NCBI RefSeq assembly: GCF_041080675.1
Contig: NZ_CP163520.1
Span: 310,001-374,000 of the forward strand
Source of the DNA: Streptomyces sp. cg36
Lineage (GTDB): Bacteria > Actinomycetota > Actinomycetes > Streptomycetales > Streptomycetaceae
Reading direction: 5' to 3'
DNA length: 64,000 bases
Shown piece by piece: positions 10,169 to 18,793 of this stretch. Positions within the stretch are counted from its first letter, which is position 1, and every line of letters starts with the position of its first letter. The notes beneath the pieces were generated by a model, which saw only the letters and a program-made list of their open reading frames with translations, was not told the origin of the DNA and made no database searches. A program made the position numbers and the translations under genes.

Positions 10169-11718
10169 ACCGCCCGTCCCGGCACCCGCACCGCCGCCCC
10201 GGCCGCGACCGCAAGGCACGTGCGCTGCCGCCCCCGGCCGGGGCCGCACGCGTCGGGGGCGAGCGGCCGAGCACCGCCGTGGTGGGCGGCGGCATCGCGG
10301 GCCTCGCCGCCGCGACCGCGCTGGCCGAGCGGGGCGTGGCCGTGACGCTGTACGAGCGGGAGCCGTATCTGGGCGGCCGGGTCGGGGCCTGGCCGACCCA
10401 GTTGCGGGACGGCTCCCGGGCCACGATGAGCCGCGGGTTCCACGCCTTCTTCCGTCAGTACTACAACCTGCGGAGCCTGCTGCGGCGCACGGATCCGCTG
10501 CTCGCCCGGCTCACCACGCTGCCGGACTACCCGCTGCGGCACCGCGACGGCATGCGGGACAGCTTCCGACACGTCCCGCGCACACCGCCGTGGAGCGCGC
10601 TCGGGTTCGTGGCGCTGAGCCCCTCCTTCGGTCTGCGCGACCTCGGCCGCATCCGCGCGGGCGCGGCCCTGCCGCTCCTCGACGTCCGCGTCCCCGACGT
10701 CTACGCCCGGCTCGACCACACGAGCGCCCACGACTTCCTGGAGCGCATCCGCTTCCCGCACAGCGCCCGCCATCTGGCCTTCGAGGTGTTCTCGCGCAGC
10801 TTCTTCGCCGACCCGCGCGGGCTCTCGGCGGCCGAGATGGCCCTGATGTTCCACATCTACTTCCTGGGCTCTGCCGAGGGTCTGCTCTTCGACGTGCCCG
10901 ACGCCCCGTTCGCCCAGGCCCTGTGGAACCCTCTGGCCACCCATCTGGAGCGCCACGGCGCCGACATCCGCACCTCGGTCCCCGTGGAGCACATCGAGCC
11001 GCTGCCCGACGGCGGCTACGAGGTGAGCGCCGGCGGTACGCGGCGGCACGACGCCGTCGTCCTGGCCCTGGACACCGCGGGGCTGCGCTCACTGGTGGGC
11101 CGGTGCGACCGGCTGGGCGACGCCGCGTGGCGCGAGCGCGTGGCCGGGCTGCGCAACGCCCCGCCCTTCCTGGTCACCCGGCTGTGGCTGGACCGGCCGG
11201 TGGCCCCGGACCGGCCCGGCTTCCTGGGCACCAGCGGCTACGAGGGCCTCGACAACGTCAGCGTCCTGGAACGCTGGGACGGGGAGGCGGCCCAGTGGGC
11301 GCAGCGCACCGGCGGCTCCGTGGTGGAGCTCCACGCCTACGCGCTGCGGCCCGGCGACCCCCAGGAGCGTGCGCAGGAACGCCTCATCGACCAGCTCCAC
11401 CTGGTGTACCCGGAGACCCGCGCCGCCCGGGTGGTCGACGTCCGCCACGAGTGGCGCGCCGACTGCCCCCTGTTCCCGCTCGGCGCCCACGCGGACCGCC
11501 CGGGCGTGCGCACTCCGGACCCGCGCGTGGTGCTGGCCGGGGACCTGGTGCGCGTGGACCTGCCGGTGGCGCTGATGGAGCGGGCGGCGACCACCGGATT
11601 CCTCGCCGCCAACGCGCTGCTGGCCCAGTGGAACGTACGCGGTGAGCAGCTGTGGACCGTACCGGACCGGGGGCGCGGACTTCTGCTGCGCACGGTGAGC
11701 GGCTGGGGTTCACGGTGA
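10165..11718 (+). CDS. crtU: Beta-carotene desaturase/methyltransferase CrtU (aromatic ring formation)
   Basis: A 517-residue FAD-dependent protein related to carotene desaturases. It is expected to aromatise the beta-rings of beta-carotene with methyl shift, giving isorenieratene. A Rossmann motif (TAVVGGGIAGLAAATALAE, then LYEREPYLGGRVG) lies after a 35-residue basic, proline-rich leader. Further family text is MSRGFHAFFRQYYNLR, and the C-terminal flavin region contains VLAGDLVRVDLPVALMERA. GTG 10165 overlaps the crtT stop (GTGA). It ends the plus-strand operon. Confidence 0.93.
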   Translation: MNRPSRHPHRRPGRDRKARALPPPAGAARVGGERPSTAVVGGGIAGLAAATALAERGVAVTLYEREPYLGGRVGAWPTQLRDGSRATMSRGFHAFFRQYYNLRSLLRRTDPLLARLTTLPDYPLRHRDGMRDSFRHVPRTPPWSALGFVALSPSFGLRDLGRIRAGAALPLLDVRVPDVYARLDHTSAHDFLERIRFPHSARHLAFEVFSRSFFADPRGLSAAEMALMFHIYFLGSAEGLLFDVPDAPFAQALWNPLATHLERHGADIRTSVPVEHIEPLPDGGYEVSAGGTRRHDAVVLALDTAGLRSLVGRCDRLGDAAWRERVAGLRNAPPFLVTRLWLDRPVAPDRPGFLGTSGYEGLDNVSVLERWDGEAAQWAQRTGGSVVELHAYALRPGDPQERAQERLIDQLHLVYPETRAARVVDVRHEWRADCPLFPLGAHADRPGVRTPDPRVVLAGDLVRVDLPVALMERAATTGFLAANALLAQWNVRGEQLWTVPDRGRGLLLRTVSGWGSR

Positions 11719-11799
11719 CCGGGCCCCCGGGAGGCGGGGTCGGGGCGGCGCCTGTTCCGCCTCGCGTATCGCGGACCCGTCCCCGCTGACCGCCGGGCC

Positions 11800-12426
11800 T
11801 CACACCGGCGCGCCGCTTTCACGCAGTCGGCGGGCGAGTGCGTGGAGTCCGCGGCGGGCGTGGCTCTTGACCGTGCCCAGCGGCCATCCCGTCAGCTGGG
11901 CGATCTGCGTGTGTGTGAGGCCGTCGAAGTAGGCGAGCCGCAGCACACGGCGCTGGCTAGCGGCCAGTTTCCCCAGCTCCGTGCCGACCAGCACCCGGTC
12001 GAGCGCGGCCTCGGGCCGGGCCGCCGGGTCGGACTCCCGGTGGGCGAGGTGGGCACCCACCGTCCTGACGAGTTCGGCACGGCGCGCCCGGGCGGACAGG
12101 GTGTCCGCGATGGTGTGCCGCGTGATGCCGACGAGCCAGCCGGCCAGGACACCCCGTGCGGGTGAATAGGTGGAGCGGCCGTGCCAGGCGGCGAGGAACA
12201 CCGACTGGGTGACGTCCTCGGCCTCGCACGCGTCGCCCAGCGCCCGCTGCGCCAGTGTGTAGACCATGGCGCTCCAGCGCTGATGGGCGGCGACTAGGCA
12301 GGCTTCGTCACCCCGGGCGAACCCCTCGGCCAACTCCTTGTCGCCGAGCGCGCCTTGGGCGCACACCCCTGACCTGGTGCTCTCGGTGCTGTCAACTCCC
12401 GGACGGGCGGCCCACGGTGCGGTCAC
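11800..12426 (-). CDS. litS: ECF sigma factor LitS-like
   Basis: A 208-residue sigma-70-family protein with region 2 (QRWSAMVYTLAQRALGDACEAEDVTQSVFLAAW) and region 4 (QRRVLRLAYFDGLTHTQIAQLTGWPLGTVKSHARRG), and no region 3. The GTG start at 12426 follows a GAGGAG stretch. Its place between crtU and a divergent MerR/B12 gene matches the litRS pair of S. coelicolor, where LitS directs light-dependent transcription of crt genes. That role is transferred from family and context. Confidence 0.88.
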   Translation of the reverse strand: MTAPWAARPGVDSTESTRSGVCAQGALGDKELAEGFARGDEACLVAAHQRWSAMVYTLAQRALGDACEAEDVTQSVFLAAWHGRSTYSPARGVLAGWLVGITRHTIADTLSARARRAELVRTVGAHLAHRESDPAARPEAALDRVLVGTELGKLAASQRRVLRLAYFDGLTHTQIAQLTGWPLGTVKSHARRGLHALARRLRESGAPV

Positions 12427-12584
12427 GATCGGTGCTCCTCCTCGACCACTCCGACGACCACTCCGGCGCGAACGGGTCGCGCCGCGTACGGCGGCCGACC
12501 GACGCACGAACCGGTGGTGCGGCTTTCGCCCCTTGCGGTGTCCGGCCGCCCCACCCTGCAAAGCCCTGTCGCACGGTCTCAAGT

Positions 12585-12614
12585 CGCATCGGATGTGCGT
12601 CGTATAGTGCGGGC
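12585..12614 (+). promoter_or_regulatory. litR promoter and candidate LitR operator
   Basis: TATAGT at 12603-12608 is a good -10 hexamer, and the GTG of litR starts six bases later, so the transcript is probably leaderless. Just upstream, 12585-12599 is an imperfect inverted repeat (CGCATcgg ATGtGCG) in the spacer where MerR-type proteins bind. The minus-strand reading contains the CATCCG motif shared with crtE and crtY. Autoregulation of litR and litS from this site is inferred. Confidence 0.5.
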
Positions 12615-13607
12615 GTGAGTACCGACCGCACCCCCGGGAGCGTTCCGTCCGAGGACGTCGGGGTCACCACCGGCGTGCTCGCGCGGCGGCTCGGCGTGTC
12701 ACCGATGACGATCCGGTCCTGGGACCGCCGTTACGGTCTCGGACCCGCGCAGCGCCAGAGCGGCCACCACCGGCGCTGGCGGGCGGCGGACATCGCGCTG
12801 GTCGAGGAGATGTGCCGGCTGACGGCCCTCGGCGTGCCTCCCGCCGAAGCGGCCCGCGCCGCCAAGGCGGCCTCTGTGCCCGGGGGCGTCCCCGGCCCGC
12901 GGTCCGCACCCGCTCGGCAGACCGGGCCGCCGTCGGCCGGGAGCGTCCGCCCGGAGACCCGTGGCCTGGCGCGCGCGTCCGTACGCCTGAACGCACCCGC
13001 CGTGCAGGCCCGGCTCAACGCGTTCCTCCAGGAGCACGGCGTGGTGACGGCGTGGGAGGAGATGATGATGCCCGCCCTGTACGCGGTGGGCCGCAAGTGG
13101 GAGGCGGGCGGCGACCGTTACGTGGAGGTCGAGCACATGCTGTCGTGGTCGATCTCCACCGCTCTGCGCAGCGTCCCGCTCCTGCTGCCCTGTCCCCCGC
13201 CCCCGCCCGAAGCCGCGCCCGCCCTGCTCGCCTGCCTTCCCGACGAACAGCACACCCTGCCGCTGGAGGCGCTGGAGGGTGCATTGCGCGAACGCGGCGC
13301 GGCCGTCCGCATCCTCGGCGGTGCCGTACCCACCGAGGCGCTGACGGCCGCGGTGCGGCGCACCGGTCCGGAGGCCGTGGTGCTGTGGTCCCAGACCCGT
13401 TCGACGGCCAGTTTCCCCCTCGCCCAGCACCTCGCCGGCACGCACTGGGGCATGCGGGGCGCGCGGCGCGGCCCCGTCGTCCTGCTCGCGGGGCCGGGCT
13501 GGGGACACCGCACGGGAACACCCGGCCTGCCGCGCCCGCGCAGTCTCGTCGAGGCCCTCAACCTGCTGTCCAGGAAAGCCAGTAGCCCCGGCCCGACGGT
13601 TCGCTGA
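12615..13607 (+). CDS. litR: MerR-family, cobalamin-binding light-responsive regulator LitR
   Basis: A 330-residue repressor. Residues about 16-70 are a MerR winged helix (TTGVLARRLGVSPMTIRSWDRRYG). A low-complexity linker follows, then a MetH/CarH-type B12 region: KWEAGG with the EH pair of the helical cap, and PDEQHTLPL, whose His is the expected lower cobalt ligand. In this family adenosylcobalamin in the dark keeps the protein on DNA and light breaks the complex; this is known for CarH/LitR, not shown here. The gene is divergent from litS and ends at a U-tract terminator. The W-to-EH spacing is one residue longer than the CarH pattern I recall. Confidence 0.93.
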   Translation: MSTDRTPGSVPSEDVGVTTGVLARRLGVSPMTIRSWDRRYGLGPAQRQSGHHRRWRAADIALVEEMCRLTALGVPPAEAARAAKAASVPGGVPGPRSAPARQTGPPSAGSVRPETRGLARASVRLNAPAVQARLNAFLQEHGVVTAWEEMMMPALYAVGRKWEAGGDRYVEVEHMLSWSISTALRSVPLLLPCPPPPPEAAPALLACLPDEQHTLPLEALEGALRERGAAVRILGGAVPTEALTAAVRRTGPEAVVLWSQTRSTASFPLAQHLAGTHWGMRGARRGPVVLLAGPGWGHRTGTPGLPRPRSLVEALNLLSRKASSPGPTVR

Positions 13608-13628
13608 ATTGTGCGCGGAATACAACGA

Positions 13629-13672
13629 GGAGCCTCCCGGAGGAATTCTCCGACAGGCTCCGCGTCGTTTTT
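13629..13672. terminator. Intrinsic terminator between litR and the repeat peptide gene
   Basis: GGAGCCT (13629-13635) pairs with AGGCTCC (13655-13661), flanked by further ACG/CGT pairing and followed by TTTTT at 13668-13672. It is one of few hairpins here with a U-tract. It serves litR and may act for the converging minus-strand gene too. Confidence 0.7.
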
Positions 13673-13725
13673 GGTGACCTTTTTAGGGCTGCCGCACGGA
13701 TTCTTCGCGCGGCCCGGCCGTGACG

Positions 13726-13998
13726 TTACCGCCGTTCGCAGACCTTGCGCGCCGGGTGCCAGGTCTTCGTCCAGTACCCCGGGTGGACCTTGCTGTGCCG
13801 GTCGCGGGTGGCCTTGTGCCAGGTCTTCGTCCAGTACCCCTTGACGATGTGGCACTTCTGCTTGCCGCCGTGCGTCGCCGTCACGACGGAGTGCGCGGGC
13901 GCGGCCTCGGCGACGCCCACCGACGAGAAGGCCACTCCCCCGACGAGCGCGGCGGTCGCCGCGCCGAGGGCGAACACCCGCTTGAGAGCTTGAGTCAT
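13726..13998 (-). CDS. Small secreted protein with duplicated GYWTKTWH motif
   Basis: A 90-residue precursor. Residues 1-33 form a Sec signal peptide ending near AEAAP. The mature part is about 57 residues, basic, with Cys49 and Cys87. It contains GYWTKTWH twice (54-61 and 74-81), a 20-residue repeat unit. The DNA repeat is exact over 25 bp (13756-13780 and 13816-13840, period 60 bp), so the duplication is recent or under strong constraint. ATG 13998 follows AAGGTGGAG. I do not recognise the family; a secreted structural or antimicrobial peptide is possible but unsupported. Confidence 0.75.
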   Translation of the reverse strand: MTQALKRVFALGAATAALVGGVAFSSVGVAEAAPAHSVVTATHGGKQKCHIVKGYWTKTWHKATRDRHSKVHPGYWTKTWHPARKVCERR

Positions 13999-14296
13999 GA
14001 CTCCACCTTTCGAGCAGAAGAACCACCCAACGAGATTGGGCGACCACATTTTTATCACCAATTCCCGTTCGCAATACCGGGGTTGAACGGGCGCGCGGGA
14101 GTGAGAATGAGTTGCCCATCACATAACGCGCGCCCTCCTGAATTGCACACTGAATCAAGTCTCATGAATTTTTAACCCGCCGGTGCGGTGAAGGCTGAAT
14201 CCCCCGTGCCGGTGCCGCCGTAACTGCCGCCCCGCCACCCGTCGGCGCGTTAACATCGGGCGACGCTGCTGTCCATGAGAAAGCGACTGCCCCGCG

Positions 14297-14719
14297 ATGG
14301 CCGATGACGCCTACCTCTTCCTCCTTCCCGAGCGGCATCCCCGACTGGGCGCGGCCCTGGCCGCGGTGGGGGCTCTCGAATGCGCGCAGACCCCGGCGGT
14401 CCACGGGTGGCTGCAGGCCCACGGGTTCTCCGCCTCCTCCGAGCACGTGCGGATCCTGCCCGCCGGGGCCGAGGCGTTCATCCCGGAGGACGCCGAACGC
14501 CTTCCGGTCCCGCTGAGCGAGGAGGAGACCGTACGCGTGCAGCAGCAGTGCGCTCCCCAGTCGGTCACGGACATGGAGAGCGAACTGCTGGAGTTCCGCG
14601 AGACGACCGAGGACTGGCAGGGGCTCGTCCACCGGGCCCTCACGGCGGGCATCCCGGGCCCGCGCATCGCCCAGCTGACCGGCCTCGACCCACAGGACAT
14701 CGCGCAGCTGACGGTGTGA
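14297..14719 (+). CDS. Conserved actinobacterial protein (DUF6003-like)
   Basis: A 140-residue acidic soluble protein with no signal peptide or membrane segment. Features include the start DDAYLFLLPERHPRLGAALAAVG, a PEDAERLPVPLS segment, and a C-terminal helix-turn-helix-like stretch (HRALTAGIPGPRIAQLTGLDPQDIAQ) that could bind DNA or protein. I recall similar streptomycete proteins as DUF6003, without certainty. No ribosome site lies near ATG 14297. A tiny overlapping ORF starting at 14274 (MRKRLPRDGR) may couple its translation. It is followed by a hairpin at 14729-14747. Confidence 0.65.
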   Translation: MADDAYLFLLPERHPRLGAALAAVGALECAQTPAVHGWLQAHGFSASSEHVRILPAGAEAFIPEDAERLPVPLSEEETVRVQQQCAPQSVTDMESELLEFRETTEDWQGLVHRALTAGIPGPRIAQLTGLDPQDIAQLTV

Positions 14720-14728
14720 GGCCCGCGC

Positions 14729-14747
14729 GTCGGCCGGCCGGGCCGAC
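14729..14747 (+). terminator. Hairpin after the DUF6003-like gene
   Basis: GTCGGCC (14729-14735) pairs with GGCCGAC (14741-14747) ten bases after the stop. It is short but GC-only, with no U-tract. Confidence 0.45.
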
Positions 14748-14838
14748 ACGTGATCGCGGGCGGAACCGCCGCCCCGCGCACACGGATCCGTGGCGGGACG
14801 GCTTGCGCGTCGCTCCTTCGGGTACTGCGTGGGGATGG

Positions 14839-14851
14839 GCGGAATATCCGC
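14839..14851 (+). promoter_or_regulatory. Candidate operator upstream of MarR gene
   Basis: GCGGAataTCCGC is a perfect 5-bp inverted repeat with a 3-bp spacer, 32 bp before the MarR start at 14884. It could be an autoregulatory site. It is short enough to be chance in this GC content. Confidence 0.3.
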
Positions 14852-14883
14852 ACAGCCCGCAGATCACTGAAAGAGACGCGCTT

Positions 14884-15390
14884 GTGAACCACCTCGGCGG
14901 CCTTGGTGACGACGCTGCGAAGGGAGCGGGCGATGGCTCCGATGCCATCGCCCGGGAGATCGCCGATGCCGTCGACCATCTGACCGGCCTGTGGTCCATG
15001 GCCGCCAACGGCGCGGCGATGCGGCTCTCCCTGCACCAGTTGCGGGCCCTGCGCATCCTGCAAGGAGCCCCCGGCCTGAACCTGACCGGGTGGGCGGAGC
15101 GGCTGGACATAGGGCTGCCCACGGCCAGCCGCCTGTGCGACCGGCTGGAGGCGGCCGGCCTGCTGGAGCGGTCGCTGCACCCCCTGCGCCGCCGCGAGGT
15201 CCGGCTGAGCCTCACCCAGCACGGCGGGCACGTACTGCAGGACGTGGCCGACCGCCGGGTCCAGGCCCTGGCGGGCGCGCTGGAGACGATGGCGCGGGCC
15301 GAACGCCTGGCGCTGTCCCGGGGCATGCGGGCCTTCCTGGAGGCCCAGGGCGCTACGCTGCCGCGCCCCGACGGGCCGCCTCGCCCCTGA
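14884..15390 (+). CDS. MarR-family transcriptional regulator
   Basis: A 168-residue winged-helix protein. The HTH core reads LTGWAERLDIGLPTASRLCDRLEAAGLLER, with the wing RREVRLSLTQHG. It is clearly similar to the MarR protein at 21575-22054 (shared SRLCDRL and RREVRL cores). The two flank the stressosome block, so they are probably paralogs tied to it. GTG 14884 has only a weak ribosome site (AAGAGA). Ligand unknown. Confidence 0.85.
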   Translation: MNHLGGLGDDAAKGAGDGSDAIAREIADAVDHLTGLWSMAANGAAMRLSLHQLRALRILQGAPGLNLTGWAERLDIGLPTASRLCDRLEAAGLLERSLHPLRRREVRLSLTQHGGHVLQDVADRRVQALAGALETMARAERLALSRGMRAFLEAQGATLPRPDGPPRP

Positions 15391-15435
15391 CGGATCGTGC
15401 CCCCGGGAGCAGGCGGGGACTCACCGGCAGGGCTC

Positions 15436-17262
15436 TCAGCCGCCGCCCGTACCCCCGCCGCGACGACCGGCCCGGTGCCGCGCCTCCTCGGCCGCCGGCC
15501 GGGGTGCGGGCAGGTCCGCGCCCTGGACGGGGGACACGTCGTCGAGGGCGGTGTGACACAGCAGCAGACAGACGTCGTCGTCGCGTTCGGAGTCGTGCAT
15601 CATCGGCTTGAGCAGGGCCTCGGCGGCCGTGTCCAGATCGTGGCGCACACCCCAGGGGTCCAGTTCGGCCAGCGCCCGGGTGAGCCGGCCGATGCCGTCG
15701 TCGATGCCCGCCGCGCGCCGCTCGACCAGGCCGTCCGTGTAGAGGGCGAGCGTCGAGCCGGGCCGCAGGTGGGCGGTGTGGTCCTGGTACTCGTACGACA
15801 TCGGGATGCCGAGCATGATGCCGGGACGCGCGTCCAGGATGCGTACGGAACCGTCGGGGGCGCGCACGACCGGTGGCGGATGCCCGGCCGCCGCCCAGAC
15901 GACCGTGGGATCGCCCGGCCGGAACCGGACGACGGCGGCGGTCGCGTACAGGTCGGGCTGCTGGTGGCGGAGCATGTTGTGCAGCCGGGTCAGGATCCGG
16001 CCGGGGCCGTCGCCCTCGACGGCGTAGGCGCGCAGCGCGGTGCGCAGCTGCCCCATCAGCACGGCCGCGCGCAGCCCGTGTCCGGTGACGTCGCCGATGA
16101 CGGCCAGCAGGCTGCCGTCCGGCTGGGGGAAGGCGTCGTACCAGTCGCCGCCGATGTTGAGGCCGTGCGTGGCGGGCAGATAGCGGGCGGCCAGGTGGAC
16201 GTGGGAGCTGGTGGGCAGGTCGGTGAGCTGGGCGCGCTGGAGCGCTTCGGCGGTGTCGCGGTGCTGTTCGTAGCGGCGGGCGTTGTCCAGTGCGGTGGCG
16301 GTGCGGCGGGCGAGTTCGACGAGCATCACGCTCTCCTCGGGCGTGATGCGGGGGCGGCTCGCGGTGAGGACCAGGACGCCCAGCGGCTCGCGGGCGATGA
16401 GGGGGATGCACAGGACGGACTGGGTGGGGGCCAAGGCCGAGGCGGGCAGGTCGTCGATGCCGGGCAGGCCGCCGGGGTGGGCGGCGGCGTGCTGGGGGCG
16501 GCCGGTGCGGGCGGCGGTGACGGCGGCGGCCGGGCGGCTGTCGTGGCGCGCGGCCCGCTCCTCCTCGTCGAAGAGCCATACGTCGACGCGGGCCGCGTAC
16601 CCCGGGACCAGCAGGTCGGGCAGCCGGTTCAGGATGTCCTCGTGGTCCAGGGAGGCGGCCACCGCGTCGCTGGCGTCCGCCAGGAAGGTCAGCAGGCGCC
16701 GGGCGTTCTCCGCCTCGGCCCGGGCGGCCTGCTCGGCGGCGAGGAGCTCCTTCTGGGCGAGGGCGGCGGCTTCGAGTTCGGCGTGGATCGCCACCACGCC
16801 CTGGTTGGTCTGGTGCAGTTCCTCGCGGTGGAAGCGGACTTGGCTCTCCGCGTCCTCCAGCCGGTCCAGAAGCTCGGCGGTGTCCGCGGCGGCGGCCAGG
16901 ACGGCCTCGGCGAAGGCTTCGCCGTCCAGGGGCTCCTGGTGGGCGAGGGACGGACGCGGGGTGTGGGAGCAGTCGAGCGAACGCTGCCACTGGTCGTCCG
17001 CGCCCGCCTCCTGTCCCGCCATGCGCAGGGTGATCCGCAGGTGCGGGCCGTGCGCGGCGGCGGGCCCCAGGGCGTGGACGTGCAGTTCCCACGCGCCGCC
17101 CCGGGCGAGGCAGCGGCGCAACTGGGCGGCGAGGTCGGCCGACAGGCGCGCGCGCTGGAGCAGCGGCGCCCCGGCGTCCGCGCTCAGCCGGTCCAGGAGC
17201 GCCCGCGCGCGGGCCGCGTCCCGGGCCGAGGTGATCTTCCAGGCTTGAGGGGTGTCGGTCAT
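15436..17262 (-). CDS. GAF-domain SpoIIE/RsbU-type serine phosphatase
   Basis: A 608-residue protein. An N-terminal domain (1-120) is followed by a coiled coil (about 130-190), a GAF sensor domain (about 195-345) and a C-terminal PP2C-type phosphatase (about 375-590). The phosphatase has the metal-ligand motifs GGDWYDAF, GDVTGHG and RDDDVCLLL. Such enzymes dephosphorylate STAS-domain anti-anti-sigma factors. Its start overlaps the upstream gene's stop (ATGA), making it the last gene of the rsb operon and the likely output phosphatase. The C-terminus is Gly/Arg-rich. Confidence 0.9.
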   Translation of the reverse strand: MTDTPQAWKITSARDAARARALLDRLSADAGAPLLQRARLSADLAAQLRRCLARGGAWELHVHALGPAAAHGPHLRITLRMAGQEAGADDQWQRSLDCSHTPRPSLAHQEPLDGEAFAEAVLAAAADTAELLDRLEDAESQVRFHREELHQTNQGVVAIHAELEAAALAQKELLAAEQAARAEAENARRLLTFLADASDAVAASLDHEDILNRLPDLLVPGYAARVDVWLFDEEERAARHDSRPAAAVTAARTGRPQHAAAHPGGLPGIDDLPASALAPTQSVLCIPLIAREPLGVLVLTASRPRITPEESVMLVELARRTATALDNARRYEQHRDTAEALQRAQLTDLPTSSHVHLAARYLPATHGLNIGGDWYDAFPQPDGSLLAVIGDVTGHGLRAAVLMGQLRTALRAYAVEGDGPGRILTRLHNMLRHQQPDLYATAAVVRFRPGDPTVVWAAAGHPPPVVRAPDGSVRILDARPGIMLGIPMSYEYQDHTAHLRPGSTLALYTDGLVERRAAGIDDGIGRLTRALAELDPWGVRHDLDTAAEALLKPMMHDSERDDDVCLLLCHTALDDVSPVQGADLPAPRPAAEEARHRAGRRGGGTGGG

Positions 17263-18347
17263 GGTCGCCCGTCCGGCGGTCGGGGGCCGCTCCGGCCCCG
17301 GTCGGATGCCAGTACGGCCACGCTGGTGTCGTCCCGCAGGGGGCTGGCGGCGCTTCCGGCGTCCCGCAGGACGGCCGCGGCCACCACTGCCGGGTCGTGG
17401 GTGAGCAGATGGGGGTCGTGCGGCGGGCTCCACCGGCTGGGCAGGCCGTCGCTGTGCAGGACGAGGAGGCTGTCGTCCTGCCAGGGCAGTTGCTGTACGG
17501 GCAGGGTGGCGGGCCGCTGGGCGCCGACGATACCGGGCCGCGACAGCAAGGGGCGCCAGGCGCCGTCGGCGTAGAGGCGCGCGCCGATGTTGCCGATCCC
17601 GGCGAACGACAACTGGCTTTCCTCCAGGTCGAGTTGGGCCACGGCGACGGCGGCTCCCCGGGTGGGCCGCAGAGCCGTGTCCAGGCGCCGCAGCAGCTCC
17701 GCGGGCGGCAGGTGCGCGCACGTGTCGAGTTCGCGGGTCGCGGTGGTGGAGGCGCGTGCGGCCTGGGGGCCGTGGCCGAGCCCGTCGGCGAGCAGCAGGG
17801 TCAGCCGGGTGTCGGTGCGGGCCCAGTGCCAGGCGTCGCCGGAGCAGTCGGCCTGGGCGAGGGGGATGTTGATCCCGCCGATCCGCGGCCCGGCCGGGCG
17901 CCGCTGCCCGCCCGGTGCCGAGGGGGCGGGCGGGCCGATGCGGGCGACGGCGACCGTCCCGCGCCCCGGGGTGCTGTGCAGGTCGAAGTCATTGGATATG
18001 CGCAGACAGGTGCCGAGCCCGGCCCCCAGGGAGGACCCGCTGGTGGTGTAGCCGTCGCCCAGGGCGGTCGCGATGTCGGGGATGCCCCGGCCGTGGTCCA
18101 GGGACACCAGCTGCACCAGCGGTCCGCCGGGCGCGTCGGCGGTGTCCACGCCGTGCACCAGGCTGATCGCGATCCGGCCGCCTCCGGCGTGCTTGAGGAG
18201 GTTGGTGGCCAGTTCGGTGGCCACCAGGGCGGCGGCAGCGGTGCGGTACGGCGTGAGCCCCGCCCGGGCGCAGGCGTCCTCGGCGGCGACCCGCACGTCC
18301 CGCACCCGGGTGGAGTCCTGCACGGGGATGTCCCACACCCGGCTCAT
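17259..18347 (-). CDS. HATPase-phosphatase fusion (RsbT-like plus RsbX-like)
   Basis: A 362-residue two-domain protein. Residues 1-130 are a GHKL ATPase of the RsbT/RsbW kind (ATELATNLLKHAGGG N-box, DHGRGIPD, STPGRGT). Residues about 165-350 are a small PP2C-like phosphatase (LLLADGLGHGPQAA, LVLHSDGLP, RDDTSVAVLAS), like RsbX, which resets phosphorylated RsbR/RsbS. Kinase and counteracting phosphatase are fused. It overlaps both neighbours by ATGA junctions. Confidence 0.88.
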   Translation of the reverse strand: MSRVWDIPVQDSTRVRDVRVAAEDACARAGLTPYRTAAAALVATELATNLLKHAGGGRIAISLVHGVDTADAPGGPLVQLVSLDHGRGIPDIATALGDGYTTSGSSLGAGLGTCLRISNDFDLHSTPGRGTVAVARIGPPAPSAPGGQRRPAGPRIGGINIPLAQADCSGDAWHWARTDTRLTLLLADGLGHGPQAARASTTATRELDTCAHLPPAELLRRLDTALRPTRGAAVAVAQLDLEESQLSFAGIGNIGARLYADGAWRPLLSRPGIVGAQRPATLPVQQLPWQDDSLLVLHSDGLPSRWSPPHDPHLLTHDPAVVAAAVLRDAGSAASPLRDDTSVAVLASDRGRSGPRPPDGRP

Positions 18348-18793
18348 CGCGGCCCCGTACGCGGCCGGGTCATCGGGTTGGCCCAGGCGATGACGGTGAC
18401 GGTGGTGCCCTGGCCGGGGGTGCTGTCGATGGTGAACTCCTGCACCAGCCGTCTGGCACCGCTCAGCCCGAGCCCCAGACCGCCGCCCGAGGTGTAGCCG
18501 TCGGTCATCGCCTGTTCCAGGTCCCGGATGCCGGGGCCGGAGTCGGCGAAGGTCACGCGCAGCCCGAGCACGGGACCGCCGGTCAGCGGTGTCACCTCCG
18601 CGCGCCCGCCCCCTCCGTGGATGAGGGTGTTGCGGGCCAGTTCGCTGGCCGCGGTCACCAGCTTGGTCTGCTGCACGAGCCCGAAGCCGAGCTCGGCCGC
18701 CGCCTGCCGCACCTCCTGCCGGACCCAGGCCAGGTCCGCGTCCGAGCCGATCGGCAGGCAGGTGGTGGCGGTGTGGCGGGAGGTGTGTGTCAC
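18344..18793 (-). CDS. rsbT: Serine/threonine kinase RsbT (stressosome switch)
   Basis: A 149-residue GHKL kinase with N-box ASELARNTLIHGGGG, G1 box FADSGPGI and lid GGGLGLGLSGARRL. In the stressosome model it phosphorylates RsbS and RsbR, is released, and activates the downstream phosphatase. GTG 18793 overlaps the rsbS stop (GTGA). Length is typical for RsbT. The neighbour order R-S-T supports the symbol. Confidence 0.9.
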   Translation of the reverse strand: MTHTSRHTATTCLPIGSDADLAWVRQEVRQAAAELGFGLVQQTKLVTAASELARNTLIHGGGGRAEVTPLTGGPVLGLRVTFADSGPGIRDLEQAMTDGYTSGGGLGLGLSGARRLVQEFTIDSTPGQGTTVTVIAWANPMTRPRTGPR

